From positions 62,001-126,000 of the forward strand of contig NC_070574.1 in assembly GCF_026914185.1 (NCBI RefSeq): a DNA stretch of 64,000 bases, in the 5' to 3' direction. The translations under genes and the position numbers were made by a program. This document shows positions 9,442-20,339 of the stretch, in pieces (the first letter of the stretch is position 1; each line of letters starts with the position of its first letter). Source of the DNA: Puccinia triticina. Lineage: Eukaryota; Basidiomycota; Pucciniomycetes; Pucciniales; Pucciniaceae. Under the pieces are notes generated by a model, which saw only the letters and a list, made by a program, of their open reading frames with translations, did not search any database and had not been told where the DNA came from.

Positions 9442-10287
9442 TATGGAGCTCCGTCCGGTGCTAGGCCGGCGGCAGCGCTGGGAGGGGAATGGTGTCGGGT
9501 GACTGCCCTCACGGATCGGTCCGGAAAGATGAGACGGAAGATTCAAGATGATAGCGTTGTGGAGGTGGTTTTGAGAGTTCGCCGAGGGTTGGATTCTCGG
9601 CGGCGGTTTTGTTGAGGATTCTGGGATGATTTGAGGGATTCGTCGAAAGAAGTTGGATTCTTGGGACTTGGACTCTGGATTCTAGACTCTGGACTCGAGA
9701 TGGCGGATCAGAATGCCATGGCCTCCCTTCCTCCAAGTTCCGCGAACTTGGACTCAGGGAGACACATGTCACATGTATTTCATCATCTCCTTGCGCGCCA
9801 CGCGCGCACACAACACAACACAACACAGAGAGAAAAGAAAAAGAAAAACAAAACAGAACAAAAAAAAAGAAAGCAAAACAAAATAGCAAAACTCAGCAGA
9901 GAGAAAGATAGAGGAGGAAGGAAAAAAAAACCACAGCCTAGAATATGAGGAAGAAAAGCCACAAACCAGAGAGAGGAAAGAGAAAAGCAGATCAAAACAA
10001 AGAAAACAGGAATAAACCCACAGCACAAGCTGTGTTAGGACCATGAAAAATAAACAGAGGGTGACTAGAGGGAAGAGGGATAAGATGGAAAGGAGTGAGG
10101 AAGGGGAGGAGAGAAAAGGGCCCAGACAGGAAATATGAAGGAGGAACAAAATGGGGGAAAGGAAGCTGGAGGTGGAAACTGAAGCTTGAGGATTGAGCCT
10201 TGAGGGTCTTGAACTGTGAGTCTTGATGTGAGCGCCGGTGAGCTTTGAGAACTGAAAATTGATTTGACTACCGGGTTGACCACCACA
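9442..10287 (-). repeat. 5' LTR of the gypsy element
   Basis: Direct repeat of 1923-2768 in the same orientation. On the coding strand it starts TGTGGTGGTC and ends in CTCCATA. It would carry the promoter and polyadenylation signal. Its middle is strongly strand-asymmetric (a purine-rich plus strand), which opens long spurious reading frames on the minus strand. Confidence 0.95.
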
Positions 10288-11579
10288 CCGTATGGCCGGG
10301 AGGTCGGCAATGAGTGGGAATATTGCCGCACGGATGGTTCTCCCGGTGGGATGGAGACTAGTTGATTCAAAGGAAACCCCGCCCCAAAACTCCTTCAGCT
10401 CCTCCACCAATGGTCGCAAGATATGGTTGATCTGTTCAAGCTTTGGCTCTTTAGGGCCTGGAATGATGCCAAAGAGAAAGAGATTTTCCAACCTATATTG
10501 GTGAGTTGCGGGCAGATTCAGGCAAACCAAAGTTATTGCCCCAACTGTCGTGTGCTTCCCGAGATTTGAGGATCCACCGGGGCTAAACCAGTCGAGATAT
10601 AAACTGAAGACCAGGTTTCCGGAGTGTGCTGTATACAATCCCGTACCGTCATCCAAATTTGGAAATTCTTGCCACACCCGGCCGTGCCACACGTCTTCCA
10701 ATGGCTGGTCATCCGGCCAGTTACTGGCGACCAGACTTGAATCTAATAAGGCTTCAAACGGAGGTTGGGATAGCCGGCCCCGCAACCATGATCTCAGTGA
10801 TACGAAAGGAAACGTCCGAGCAGGCAGACCGGCGTTGTACAGTGGCTGATCGCATGTCGGATTCAGATTCTCGGCCTTGGCCCACTTGCAGAAGCCCTGC
10901 CTGGGGGAAAGGAAGGGCTGAGTACAAGTTTGCGGACCATCTCCAGGCGCCGAATTGATCGGGTAGAGTGCAAAGCATTTCTTGCAGCAGATACGTATGG
11001 TCAGGTTGGGCTTAAGGCCAAGACAATGGAAGACAGCTTCCTGAGTCCTGGGAATCTGCTCTAGAATTGGGGTTGGATCAATCGTTGTCTGATTCTTCAT
11101 GCTCCAGATCTGTGCAAGAAGTGAAACATTCGCCCGGGCGGCTTTCAGGAAATCCACCGCTCCATTCTTAGTCAGCTTGTTAGCCATCACCGACGAAGCC
11201 ATCTGCACCATAACCTGCTTGCAAAATGCCTCTTGTGGCACAAAGTGTCCAGATGTGATACTAGTCATTTCTGTGGCACCTGCAGAGGCACTTGTGCCAC
11301 TCTGCTGCCAAAACGGTGGATCAGCAACGCTCCTCGGAAGAACTCATCTCACCCGTTGGTTTCACTCACATGGGCTTCAGGGGCTGACGCAGCGGCAGAG
11401 CTGGCCAATTGTGAAGGTTCGCGCTTGGATTGCTCAACTTTCAATTTCTGTTGATGATCCCGATAAACACGGGGGGACAAAACCCTCCCAGGAACAATTC
11501 CACAACCGTCTTCTTCATGCTGTGCGTCGCTGCAGCCAAAGTGTGTACATAGACAGACGTGAAGCGGCCAATTTGCCAT
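10288..11579 (-). pseudogene. Tnp2-like transposase, N-terminal part (exons 1 and 2a)
   Basis: This is the N-terminal half of a CACTA transposase, the enzyme that would cut and paste the element. Exon 1 runs 11579-11370 from an ATG; a 65-bp intron (11369-11305, donor GTGAGT, acceptor GGCAG) keeps phase 0; exon 2 continues from 11304 to 10288. Family marks are a short Cys pair region (ICCKKCFALYP), the conserved LVFSLYLDWFSPGGSSN block, FLFGIIPGPKEP and IRAAIFPLIADLPAIR. The frame breaks off at codon CGG (10290-10288), exactly at the gypsy insertion; the next codon of the family pattern is found at 1918. Frame and splice sites are otherwise intact in the window, so the gene was probably functional until the insertion. 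The roughly 170 residues that the open frame gains inside the LTR are not transposase. Confidence 0.82.
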
Positions 11580-12155
11580 GGGAAGGACAAGATATGGTGA
11601 TGTGGGCTGATTTTGTTGCCAGGTGTAACTTGGAGTAGCGCGGGCGTGTCAAGTTGGATGGTTTGGAGATGAGATGCAGCTGAGGCCTTGGACAACTGAT
11701 GATTACCACTGCAAATCAAGCCGTGCCAGGTGCAGAAATAGATGAGGTGGTTCTAAGGGCGCCCAATGAGCTGAATAGTTCCTACAGTCAAGCAACTCGC
11801 CACTGCCTCGGTCGGAAATGCCGATGCCAAATCACACTTTCATCCAGCAAGTCCGGAGGCTATGCAGATCGCTGCTGGGACATGTCGGTAATGGCCATTC
11901 AAGACATTTCCTCAAGAAGAAGCGGGATTGACATTGCCAGGTGACCAATTTACATATTGTAGCGCTTTAACGCCCCCACGGAGGCCCATTTTAACTCCCA
12001 CTCACCGTGGAACCTCCCCGACTGAGTGAAAGCGACAGAGAAAACAGAGGGTAGGACCCTGTGGGATAAAGCGAATCCACCTAACTCCGAAAGTTTCCCT
12101 CCATCAATTCGATAAGTCGCCCGGTCAACAACATTCTATCATCCCAAATCGAATC

Positions 12156-12560
12156 ATGAAGAGCACCTTCAATTTCTCTCCGATGCAGCTCCAGTGGCTC
12201 CAAGCCAAGCAGATTTTTGTGGACGCAGAGATGGAGCGGGTCGTTGCAGGGGCAGGTGAAATCACGGACGATGGGATCAATGTCAAGTTGGCATACCAGT
12301 TTCAAGCCAAATTGTTCGCGGATGCCGCAGACATGAGGATCCCTCAATGGGCAGTGCCTGATGTGACCGCCACATGGAATGCCATCAGAAATCGCCACGG
12401 AAAGGGTTAGTTGTGTCTAATAGACCCTAACACGCATCAGCGGACTCATTCTCCCGGTCCCTCCTTGCTTGCAGGTCCCGTCTGCGCCAACTTTGCTGGA
12501 CATCACAATGACGCTGGTGCCCAAGGGACCTCGACCTCCGGGACCTTCCTCAGCCGCTAA
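12156..12560 (+). CDS. Small hypothetical protein, two exons
   Basis: I do not recognise this protein. Exon 1 (12156-12405) starts at an ATG. A 69-bp intron (12406-12474, donor GTTAGT, acceptor TTGCTTGCAG) rejoins the frame to exon 2 (12475-12560, TAA), giving 111 residues. The product begins MKSTFNFSPMQLQWLQAKQI, is rich in Ala, Gln and acidic residues and has no signal peptide or membrane segment. The end (GTSTSGTFLSR) is low in complexity. The exon 2 stretch is also open in another frame ending in a donor-like AAG|GTAAAT, so the real gene could continue into the open stretch at 12595-13152. It lies near two other unrecognised coding regions and a SNF2-like helicase. Confidence 0.45.
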
Positions 12561-12594
12561 GGTAAATCATAGCTTGTGGCTCTAACAATGTACT

Positions 12595-13152
12595 TTGCCA
12601 TCTGGCATTGACCGGAATGATTGCATTTGGGTAGGGCCGCCAATGCAGCAATGGCCTCTGTCATGGATAGTGAACACACCACCTCAAGATCTCCCTCCTT
12701 CTTGCTACTGCTCCATTGTAAAGCTGCCTGTCCCCTTTGACCGGCCCTCTGCCACAGAATATGAGATATACCTTCCCGCCGCCGGCAGGCAACAGCAAAT
12801 GTCACACGTGAATAGAAATGGTGGCAGATTGCCCTTCTACACTAAAAATCAGCCACCAGGAGGTCATAATCACATTCAGCATTCTCCCGCCCCACGAACA
12901 CCCCCACCCGAGTCATTCGAAATGCTGAGAGGCGGTATCTCAAGTGTTGAGATTGGTCGCGCCTTACTCCTGGGCCCATCAGCAGAACAAAAAGTTGCTT
13001 CAGGCAGATTAAGTCAGCTGGTCTGGGCTGGTCCCAGCCATGTACTGCCAAATAAGACCTCTAAAAGACAGAGCCCATCGCATCAACCACAATCTACAAT
13101 GGATGAGTGTGTGCTGACAAGGAGCGAGGTGACCAAGTTACTGAAGAAGTAA
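12595..13152 (+). CDS. Hypothetical open frame, possibly a 3' exon
   Basis: This open frame of 185 codons has no early ATG. It is Pro/Ser/Gln-rich and ends in TAA. A possible acceptor (TTTGGGTAG, about 12636) and the donor-like site at 12560 hint that it may be the last exon of the preceding gene, but the phases I tried did not join cleanly. I recognise no domain. Composition and length make it more than a random frame, yet it could equally be a remnant. Confidence 0.25.
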   Translation: MPSGIDRNDCIWVGPPMQQWPLSWIVNTPPQDLPPSCYCSIVKLPVPFDRPSATEYEIYLPAAGRQQQMSHVNRNGGRLPFYTKNQPPGGHNHIQHSPAPRTPPPESFEMLRGGISSVEIGRALLLGPSAEQKVASGRLSQLVWAGPSHVLPNKTSKRQSPSHQPQSTMDECVLTRSEVTKLLKK

Positions 13153-13224
13153 CACTGCTGTGTGTAGTGAAATCCCACAGCACCGCTGGGATATTACGCT
13201 TCTCTGCTTGCACGCTGCAAGCCT

Positions 13225-13264
13225 ATGTCCACCCTGATGTTCGGCCGAACATCACGGTGGACAT
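13225..13264. repeat. 40-bp near-perfect palindrome, copy 1
   Basis: Centred on TCGG|CCGA with arms ATGTCCACC...GGTGGACAT and a single mismatched pair (13234/13255). Lies just upstream of the hypothetical gene at 13435. Confidence 0.85.
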
Positions 13265-13361
13265 TTGCTTCGCCAGACCACTAATAAACCGGTCCTTCGC
13301 CAGAGCCTGAGCTCACACCGCCATCTTGCTTACCCGACACTCACTGTCCAGCCAACAGGGA

Positions 13362-13401
13362 ATGTCCACCGTGATGTTCGGCCGAACATCATGGTGGACA
13401 T
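13362..13401. repeat. 40-bp near-perfect palindrome, copy 2
   Basis: Same palindrome as 13225-13264, again with one mismatched pair (13371/13392), 97 bp further on and 33 bp before the ATG at 13435. Confidence 0.85.
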
Positions 13402-13434
13402 TTCTCAAATGCCCTCTTCCCCTTCCTTCCCGGC

Positions 13435-14756
13435 ATGCAGAACCCAAATAAACCACGTCCTATCACTCCCCTTGTCTTATATGAGTGTTTGGACCCCATC
13501 GCGTCCCCGCTTGCAAGGTGCAAAGACTGTCCTTTGTCTTGTCAACCCATCACCACCTATCCCACCAACACTCAAGGTCATCACCTCTGGCCCCCACCCA
13601 CCTCAATCCTCTCATTCATTCCACCTCATCGCCCACGCCCCATGTCATCCACGAATGCCAATCTTCTCAAAGGTCAACCCCCCCGAGGTGTTGCCAAAAT
13701 CAACGCTATCTGCTCAACTTTCATACCAAATTCCCAGTCACCATGCTCACGGAGCATGGCTGCCTTCATCAGAACTCTGCTTGACTTGAACACTTCGGCT
13801 ACGAAACCCGTTTCTGATCTCTGGCGAATCCGTCCCTCCGCTCACAACTTTCACATAGGCTCCAACCTTCCTGATTCAATCCTGATTCACCCGATAGATC
13901 CTATTCCTGCGGAAGGCCTGCTCGGCAAATCTCAAACTGTCCACCCGATCTTCAGAAATATCTTCCTTCATGACCTTTCAAAATCACACTTCCCAGGTCA
14001 TACCTTCTGCTGGGATCATGCGTGGGACGCCCCTTGGAACCAGCTGCTTTCCAGATTTATTCTGAAGCATTGGCGGAATGCCTATCAATCAGGCGCGTTT
14101 AAAATGTTCTTCATGGATCCTGTTGAAGCTAGTAACCCCGCTGTCCAGCATGGCCTTCTCCATCAATGGTTTGTCGGCAGGCAAGAGGGCCTCAGATTAG
14201 GCCAATTCTGCCCGGCAAAGCAATTGAAGAAAAAGCAATCCGAAAGCAAATCCAAAATCCGCATGCAGGTAGATATTGTTCTCCTGTTGAGCTCCATATC
14301 CTCCACGTGCTAATCTCACAGGGACATACTCATTTTCAGATTGGGCAACATCGTCAAGAGACCCTCTCCTCTCTTCCTGTCCGTCCTACACTCCAATCAG
14401 TCTTTGACAACATCAAAGCAACCTCTGAGACCGAGTCCACACCTTTGAAATCTCTTGTCAAATTGCCGTTGTCGTGGCGATCAGATTCATTCACCTTGCT
14501 TGCCGCACAGTTAGACAGAATCTACGCACAGAAAAAGGCCAATACCAATGGGCGGCTATATTCCCTCGAGCTCCTTCTTGAGTCCCGCAGAAAGCCTTCC
14601 GACTCAGCCCCATTGCCCAGTTTCAAAGAAGTGCCTCGCAACTTACCCATCAACTGCTACTCTCCAGAATACCTGAAGACGCTTTCCAACTCACAAAAGG
14701 AACTTCTCAATACACCCGATCCTGTAGAATGGCCAAATCTGGTCACAATCGCTTGA
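13435..14756 (+). CDS. Hypothetical protein, two exons
   Basis: I do not recognise a domain. Exon 1 (13435-14268) ends ...KSKIRMQ. A 53-bp intron (14269-14321) has donor GTAGAT, a branch-like GTGCTAATC and acceptor CACAG. Exon 2 (14322-14756) continues in phase to TGA. The product is about 422 residues from the first ATG; an in-frame ATG at 13642 (MSSTNANLLKGQ) would give about 353 and removes a Pro-rich start that looks less protein-like. The middle is rich in aromatic residues (FCWDHAWDAPWNQLL, HQWFVGRQEGLRLGQF), suggesting a folded globular region. No signal peptide or clear membrane helix. Convergent with the SNF2-like gene, about 160 bp away. It may be a rust lineage-specific family or cargo of a mobile element. 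Confidence 0.6.
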
Positions 14757-14919
14757 ATGGTTACATTTCCGTAAGTACTATCATTTCAACCTAGCAAGCT
14801 TGTCATCAGCAGCTGAGCACATTCATATTCCTCGTTCCCTACATTTGGTACACTAAGCCTATGGGGCCAACAACGTCAGAGTACTGGGAGAGTAACATCA
14901 CAAAACCTCAGCAACTTGC

Positions 14920-17249
14920 TCACAATGCCAATTCTCCCTTCCTTCTCTGTACTTGATATATGTTCATCTCAAGGCTCCCTTGTATATAGTACCGATAGAC
15001 CGAAACTGTCTTGGTTTGACCCAAACGGTAAAGGCAATCAATGGCTTGATTTTCATTTGCTGGGTTCCAACTGGGTTCCTAGAGTTTCAGGAGTCACATG
15101 AGCTAGCTTAGCCTTCCGCCCAAATTCAGTGAGAACTTGCCATAAGATATACATTCTGCGCACATCGCAGATCAATTCCTACTCCGGCTGCCTGTAGTGA
15201 TGCCAAGAGAACTTGGCAGCTACTATCATCTCGGAATTGGGCGAGGTTGTCATCACGCTGCCGCACAGTCAAGTCTCCCGTGAGTGAAGTTGATGCAATA
15301 TGATTCTCCCCCAAAGCCTGCCAAATGCTTCAATTACCACCAATCAGCACGCGCCACCAGCAGAGTTGGAACCAAAACTTCAAACTCACATATCTAAGAA
15401 TCCTACGTAACTTGAAAATACCACTGCCTTGGGTCGATTGATCCCTCGGACTCCACTTAAGAAAGCTTGCAGACTGCTGATCAAGTGCACGATCTTGCCA
15501 GAATCCTCCCATCGCCAAGTTGTTTTGAGCAGCATCTCTGAGTGTGCAAAGATCAGATGGTTGCAGAATTGGCGAAGCCTGGTCAATTGGTGGAAAAACT
15601 CAGCAGGGTCCCACGGTTCCCCCGCTGCACGAAGTCTCCCAAACGCCCCAATGAATCTTGCGTGCAACTCCCTGGATAGTTCTTCCCATTGCGGGCTACA
15701 TCGGACTACCACGGCATGTTCGACCTTCTCTGGTAGGTTCAAGAGAACATCTTTTGTTCTTCTAAGGCAGACTGAAATCATCAGCTGGTTCAGACTCTGG
15801 ATAGCCTCCGGGGCCCCAACCTTCATTCGTGGAATGAGACATTTCTTCCAGATGAGCTCGTTGTCCCAAGGCGCAATCTCCAACGTTGTGATCAAACTTT
15901 GAAGATCAGTTAGGCGATTCTGCACCGGTGTTCCCGTTAGACATAGTACGAAGCGCGACTTGAGTTGCTGAATATTTAGGGTCCGGTTTGAAGCTGGATT
16001 CCTCATCAGGCTTGAATCAAAAAAAATGAGTGTCCTTTCTTAGCTTAGGATGTTATCTCAACCACAAAACTCACTGAGCTTCGTCCACCACAATCCTGTA
16101 CCAGCACAGATTCAGTGATTCAATGGTGAGCTGGTTTGGATGTAGCCTATTCCCACTCTCCCCAATCATCTCGTAAGTCGTAAGCACCACCAACGCCGAT
16201 TGCAGGTCTTGCCTACTAAGCTGTTTCCGACTTGGCCCATGAAAAACATGGTAAGTGATTGCGTCATTCCGAAAGTGGATCTTGATCTCACGCTCCCAGT
16301 TAGATAGTGTTGCCAGGGGGCAAATGACTAATGTAGCTGCAGAGCGTGTGATCCAATCCTCCCATTGAAACTGCACAGAAGAATCCGCAGAAGCCAAGAT
16401 GAACGTGAGGGATGTCAATGTCTTCCCCAACCCCATGTCGTCTGCAAGGATAGAGCCGCGGGACTGGGTTTTGGTTGGATGGTCCGGTGTGTTGATCCCG
16501 GCTTGAGCAGTAAAGCGGCGAAGCCACGCATTTGCGGGATGATGCCACAGTCCTAAACTCTGATCAATGGATGATTCATTCTTTTGGAGGAACACCAGGG
16601 CAGTCAGTTGATGGGCTTTGAGCTCGGTACGGCATTGCCGAAGAGCTGTCGCCACCCCCGCATTGTTAGCTGTCATCCCGGCTTCAGCTGTGTCGGAAAC
16701 AAAGTGTGGGATGTTGAAGTATAAGCTTGGGTTGTAGTTCCACAGTGGGGTCAACTCCAAGTGTGCAGCCGCAAAAGCTGTTTGAATATGCTGAATGTGT
16801 TCGAAACGGCTGAACACGCAGCCCCATAGCTCGGGTTGGACCCCTCGTCGGATCACGACGAATGCGCGTATCTTCATGAGACTCTGATCGTCGGCTGAAA
16901 AGTTCTTACACGTGACTGGAGCCGAACAGGATGATATTGGGCCAAGGAGCGGACCAAGCTGCTCACTAGCTCTGGGGCTGAGATCTCCTATCATGATCCG
17001 TTGGCTGCCATACACATGGAATTGGGTGCGACCGCGCTGTAGGAAGCCCACCTGCGGTACCTCGTTGGCAGCTGGCAACCGCGAGGAGAAAATCGGCGCA
17101 ATGAACTGGCCGAGACAGTAGGAGCTCATCAGCGCACACGTTTGGATTGGGTGTGTCAGCTGTGGTTGGACGAGTGGGTTAGAAAGCACCGGGTGTCGTC
17201 GTTCTTGCTGTTGTGGAGAGACTCTTGCGTGGGTGGAATTTGTCTCCAA
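14920..17249 (-). CDS. SNF2-family DNA-dependent ATPase/helicase, four exons
   Basis: A nuclear chromatin or repair translocase of the SNF2 superfamily by motif. Exon 1 ends at 16075; its first ATG in frame is at 17129, and the frame is open to 17249, so an upstream exon is possible. Exons are 16010-15390, 15327-15141 and 15078-14920. Motif I is ADDMGLGKT. Motif II is DEAH only after splicing (CA|C across the 16074-16011 intron). Motif III is LCLTGTPVQN, motif IV is KAVVFSS, motif V is LASLQAAGVGIDL and motif VI is AIDCLYRLGQ. The intron 15140-15079 has a GC-AG donor (ATG|GCAAGT); splicing it gives VYLM-EPSWNPANE, the family pattern. The protein resembles the Rad5/HLTF/Uls1 branch but no RING finger is visible. 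It ends soon after motif VI; a further donor-like GTGAGC at the stop could extend it. No disabling lesion seen. Confidence 0.85.
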
Positions 17250-17991
17250 CCAGGTCGCTTACACGGCTACGAGCCTTTGTACCTCGCATGTTCTTTGGTT
17301 GTGTACTCACAAACCTTTCTCGGGCCAAACATGCATATATGTCGATGCGCGTTGTTTGGTACCGATAAAATTTGCTAATCTTGACTTGCGAGCTCACGTC
17401 TGTGGCGCTTCCCCCAAGAGTAACAAAATTTCGAGGACACCAGAGGGTTTGACCTGCCCTGAAACTGCCACATATGGTCAAGATGAAGTCTACTCTCCCC
17501 AACTGGCTTACAGCATTGAAAAGGCTTGGCTGCCCTCACTTCACAAGCCTGGCTCCGCTGGCTGATCTAACACTATAGCTTTGCATCTACACACCCAGCT
17601 CAATTTCATTGGTAGGGCCAGCACACTTGGGTTGCAATATGCAGGATCGGGGACATTCAAACCAAGCAAGAGAAACCTTCTGCTTGGGCATCAGTTGTCA
17701 CTACACCACACGACCCAATTAACTCACCAGTCAGTGCGTCAATGGCCTTTATGGATGAAATACCCGGTAGAGCAAAAAGATCAGTGGCCCACATGCAACA
17801 AAAAGAGCAGTGTTTGACCTGCTGGTTCATGCAGCAGTGATGAGACTCACTCACGCACTATGTCAGCAATCTCTAGGGCAAAAAACATCAGTTCGTCGAT
17901 TTGGGTGGGAATGCACAACCCACAACCCAACAGGTATGGGTAACTAATTCGAATGACTTCAAAGATCTGGCCTTGTAATTTTTCTTGGCAG

Positions 17992-18187
17992 TTGTCAACA
18001 GGGGCTGACTTCTGGTCCACTTCCTACTCCAGATGTTGCTGATGCTGCGCACACAGAGGAAACTAGGATCCAGGAGGTAGATAAAGCTGCCAAAAACACT
18101 CCCAAAGAACGTCGAAGGTCACCATCCCCAGTATCTCAATCACAATTGTCTACTCAGCAGCAATCCAGCTCAGTTGCTGTTTTTTAA
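17992..18187 (+). pseudogene. Possible 3' exon fragment, unrecognised
   Basis: After an acceptor-like TTCTTGGCAG (ends 17991) a frame runs to TAA at 18185-18187 with a hydrophilic Ser/Gln/Lys-rich composition. No upstream exon was found. Between 17250 and 18480 I see nothing else convincing. Confidence 0.2.
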
Positions 18188-18483
18188 TCATCCTGGCTAA
18201 ATAGCTTCCACGTGCAGACATGTGTGACAGCAAACCATGAATTTATGCGCTGGATTAACAGGTGAAGGGCAAGAGACATCACAAGTAAAATGCAGATGGA
18301 GACGGTAAACATTGTCTCAGTAGGATTCAAACATGAGTTCAGACTTGCAGACTGATTAATTCATCATCACCTGCTTCCTGCAGTTGGTAATGAGTTGGGA
18401 ATGAGGGTAGTAATTCCTTGCTGCTGAACCCAGGACTGAGATCAGGCTGACATCAGACCATTTGAATGATAAAGTTACGGTCT

Positions 18484-19272
18484 GGCACTCTCTGGAGAGT
18501 GCCACACATTCCCCCCTGGTGAGAACTCACCCTCTCAATGACTGGTTGACCGGATATCGAGAGGGTGTAGAGTCCCTCTTGATGACCGGTCAAGCAGTCA
18601 TTGAGAGGGACTCTACACCCTCTCAATGACCGGTCAAGCAGTCATCAAGAAGGATTCTACACCCTCTCGATGAGTGGTTGACCGGTCATTGAGAGGGTGT
18701 AGAGTCCCTCTTGATGACTGTTCGGGTCATTGAGAGGTGAAGTCCTCTTCGATGACCCGTCAACCGGTCATTATCAAGAGGGTGGAGAGTCCCTCTTGAT
18801 GACTGGTCGGGTCATCGAGAGGGTGTAGAGTCCCTCCCAATGACTGGTTGGGTCATCAAGAGGGTGTAGAATCCCTCTCAATGACTGGTCAAGCAGTCAT
18901 TGAGAGGGTGAGTCCCTCTCAATGACCGGTCAAGCAGTCATTGAGAGGAATGTTGTGTCCTCTGGATGGCCTCTCCAATTGGCAATCCAGAGGTTGTTGT
19001 GCCCTCTTTGATGACCGTTTGACCGGTCATTGAGAGGTTGTGTAGTACTCCTCTAGATGACAGTACATATAGCCATTTATCACCCGGAAATAGAGGTCAG
19101 GACCTCTATTTCCGAAATGGCTGGGGGAATAAATTTCCCGTCATACCAAGTAATGAATTTTATGATATGACTGGCCGGGCAAAACACATATAAATGAGGT
19201 GTTATACCTCGAGCCCCCCCCGGTTATAAGTCGCGCAATTTATAACCAAAATTGGGGCGTCCAAACGGGGCC
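18484..19272. mobile_element. Truncated MITE-like element filled with tandem GACCGGTCA / GAGAGGG repeats
   Basis: From about 18530 to 19040 the sequence alternates TGACCGGTCA-type palindromes with CATTGAGAGGGTGTAGAGTCC units in both orientations. The right end CCAAACGGGGCC followed by TAA (19273-19275) matches the terminus and TAA duplication of the element at 60734-61653. No matching left terminus was found, so the left end is approximate. Confidence 0.55.
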
Positions 19273-19304
19273 TAAATGAATGAATGACTGGTTGGTTGGT
19301 GGCT

Positions 19305-20290
19305 GCCTAGCTTAACTAAGCCTCTCAAACGGAGGGTCCAGGGGACCCCGCCCGGATGGCTCTCCATAGGAGAGGCTTACTGGCTATCCCCTCAATTTTT
19401 GCAGGAGCAGAATTGATATTTAGTGCAAAAAAAACAAAAACAATCCTATCAAGTGTAATAAAAAAATATAAAAAAACTGAATAGACAGTCTTTTAGCCTT
19501 TCTGTTTGCGCACATTTTGACATCTATGCCAACCTCTCAAACAAAAAACCCAAATCCCTAGTGGCAAAAGTATCCTGGACTCTAGTTTGAGGTAGCAAAA
19601 CAAAATTCAAAACCATGTATTGGGTTCTGAAGATCCATCTGTGGATGTGCATTTGCTGACACAGACTTTCTGGCCATTGCCAAGTTTGTTTGTTCCACCC
19701 ACAAGGTGTACACAAATTAAAACAGAGTTGTGACAAGAGAGGGGTTGATCTGGGTTGATGGAATGCTTCTTTCCCTGACTCAGACCTAACCAGAAGCTTT
19801 TGGACCCCAGAAACAATTAAAACTGGTGCTTTGAAGATGTCCGGCCAGAGCTGGCCAGAGCGGAGCAGGGTGATCTCAGGATACTAAATATCAAAGATCT
19901 ACAACCTGGAAAGCCTGCAAATTGATGGATCCGCAGGATCTACAAGCAATGCAGGCTTGTGAATCCTTGTGCAGGTCCAGGTTTTGAAAGGCCATTGTTT
20001 GAAAAATTATTAAAAATACATTGATGGCAACAGAAAAATTCTGACTTGACAGGATTGTAGAGGCGATGCTAAAGGTTCTGAAAGCTGTGGCTCAGAACTA
20101 CAGAGGGGCTGGGGACAGAGCTATTAAAAAGCTAAAAAACCTTACAGCCAAATTGTACTTTCTGCTCCTGCTTGAAATCTGAGATAATCCGCAAGTCCCT
20201 CCCTGTGGGAGGGGCCGCTTTGCGGCCAGCACAGCAAGCCTCCCACCAGGTGGAACTTGTGTTAAGTTAGGGTGGCTGCTATTCACATGC
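19305..20290 (+). repeat. Repeat of about 1 kb with GC-rich hairpin ends (copy 1)
   Basis: Begins near CTTAACTAAGCCTCTC and ends near CTTGTGTTAAGTTAG. An inverted, diverged copy lies at 25873-26640. Shared blocks include TTGCAGGAGCAGAA, GTGGCAAAAGT, CTTTTTAGC/TTAAAAAG and the hairpin GGGGCCGCTTTGCGGCC. No coding capacity seen. Confidence 0.6.
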
Positions 20291-20339
20291 TGAATTCAGA
20301 TGAGGGGGGAGGGCTCCTTATATAGTCTATTTACAAGGC

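Larger units (their letters stand above)
1923..10287 (-). mobile_element. Ty3/gypsy LTR retrotransposon, nearly intact
   Basis: The element is 8365 bp with two 846-bp LTRs, a tRNA primer site next to the 5' LTR, a gag-protease frame and a pol frame in the order RT, RNase H, integrase, which defines Ty3/gypsy. It is flanked by CCGT on both sides and sits inside a CACTA transposase codon run. Only two differences between the LTRs were noticed by eye (near 1964/9483 and 2028/9546), so insertion is recent. Pol ends early at a TAG (3036-3038), so this copy may be defective. LTR edges are uncertain by about 2 bp because the termini read TGTGG at one end and CCATA at the other. Confidence 0.95.
1..11579 (-). 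mobile_element. CACTA (EnSpm-like) DNA transposon, Tnp2 coding part, split by a gypsy element
   Basis: Both flanks of the gypsy insertion encode successive parts of one Tnp2-like transposase on the minus strand, so they are one transposon cut in two. The coding part begins at 11579, runs to 10288, resumes at 1918 and leaves the window at position 1. The 4-bp sequence CCGT (plus strand, 1919-1922 and 10288-10291) flanks the gypsy element as a target-site duplication. I could not find the CACTA terminal inverted repeats: the left end is outside the window and no convincing CACTA/TAGTG terminus stood out right of 11579. Confidence 0.8.

Noticed and set aside
9769..10287. About 170 hydrophobic residues added to the transposase frame, and the matching frame at 2250-2768
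   Set aside because: Both lie inside the two LTRs and come from a purine-rich strand that opens frames by composition; the conserved transposase stops exactly at the LTR edge.
16071..16100. Variant DEAQ box in the SNF2-like protein
   Set aside because: The Q codon straddles the intron; splicing gives the standard DEAH.
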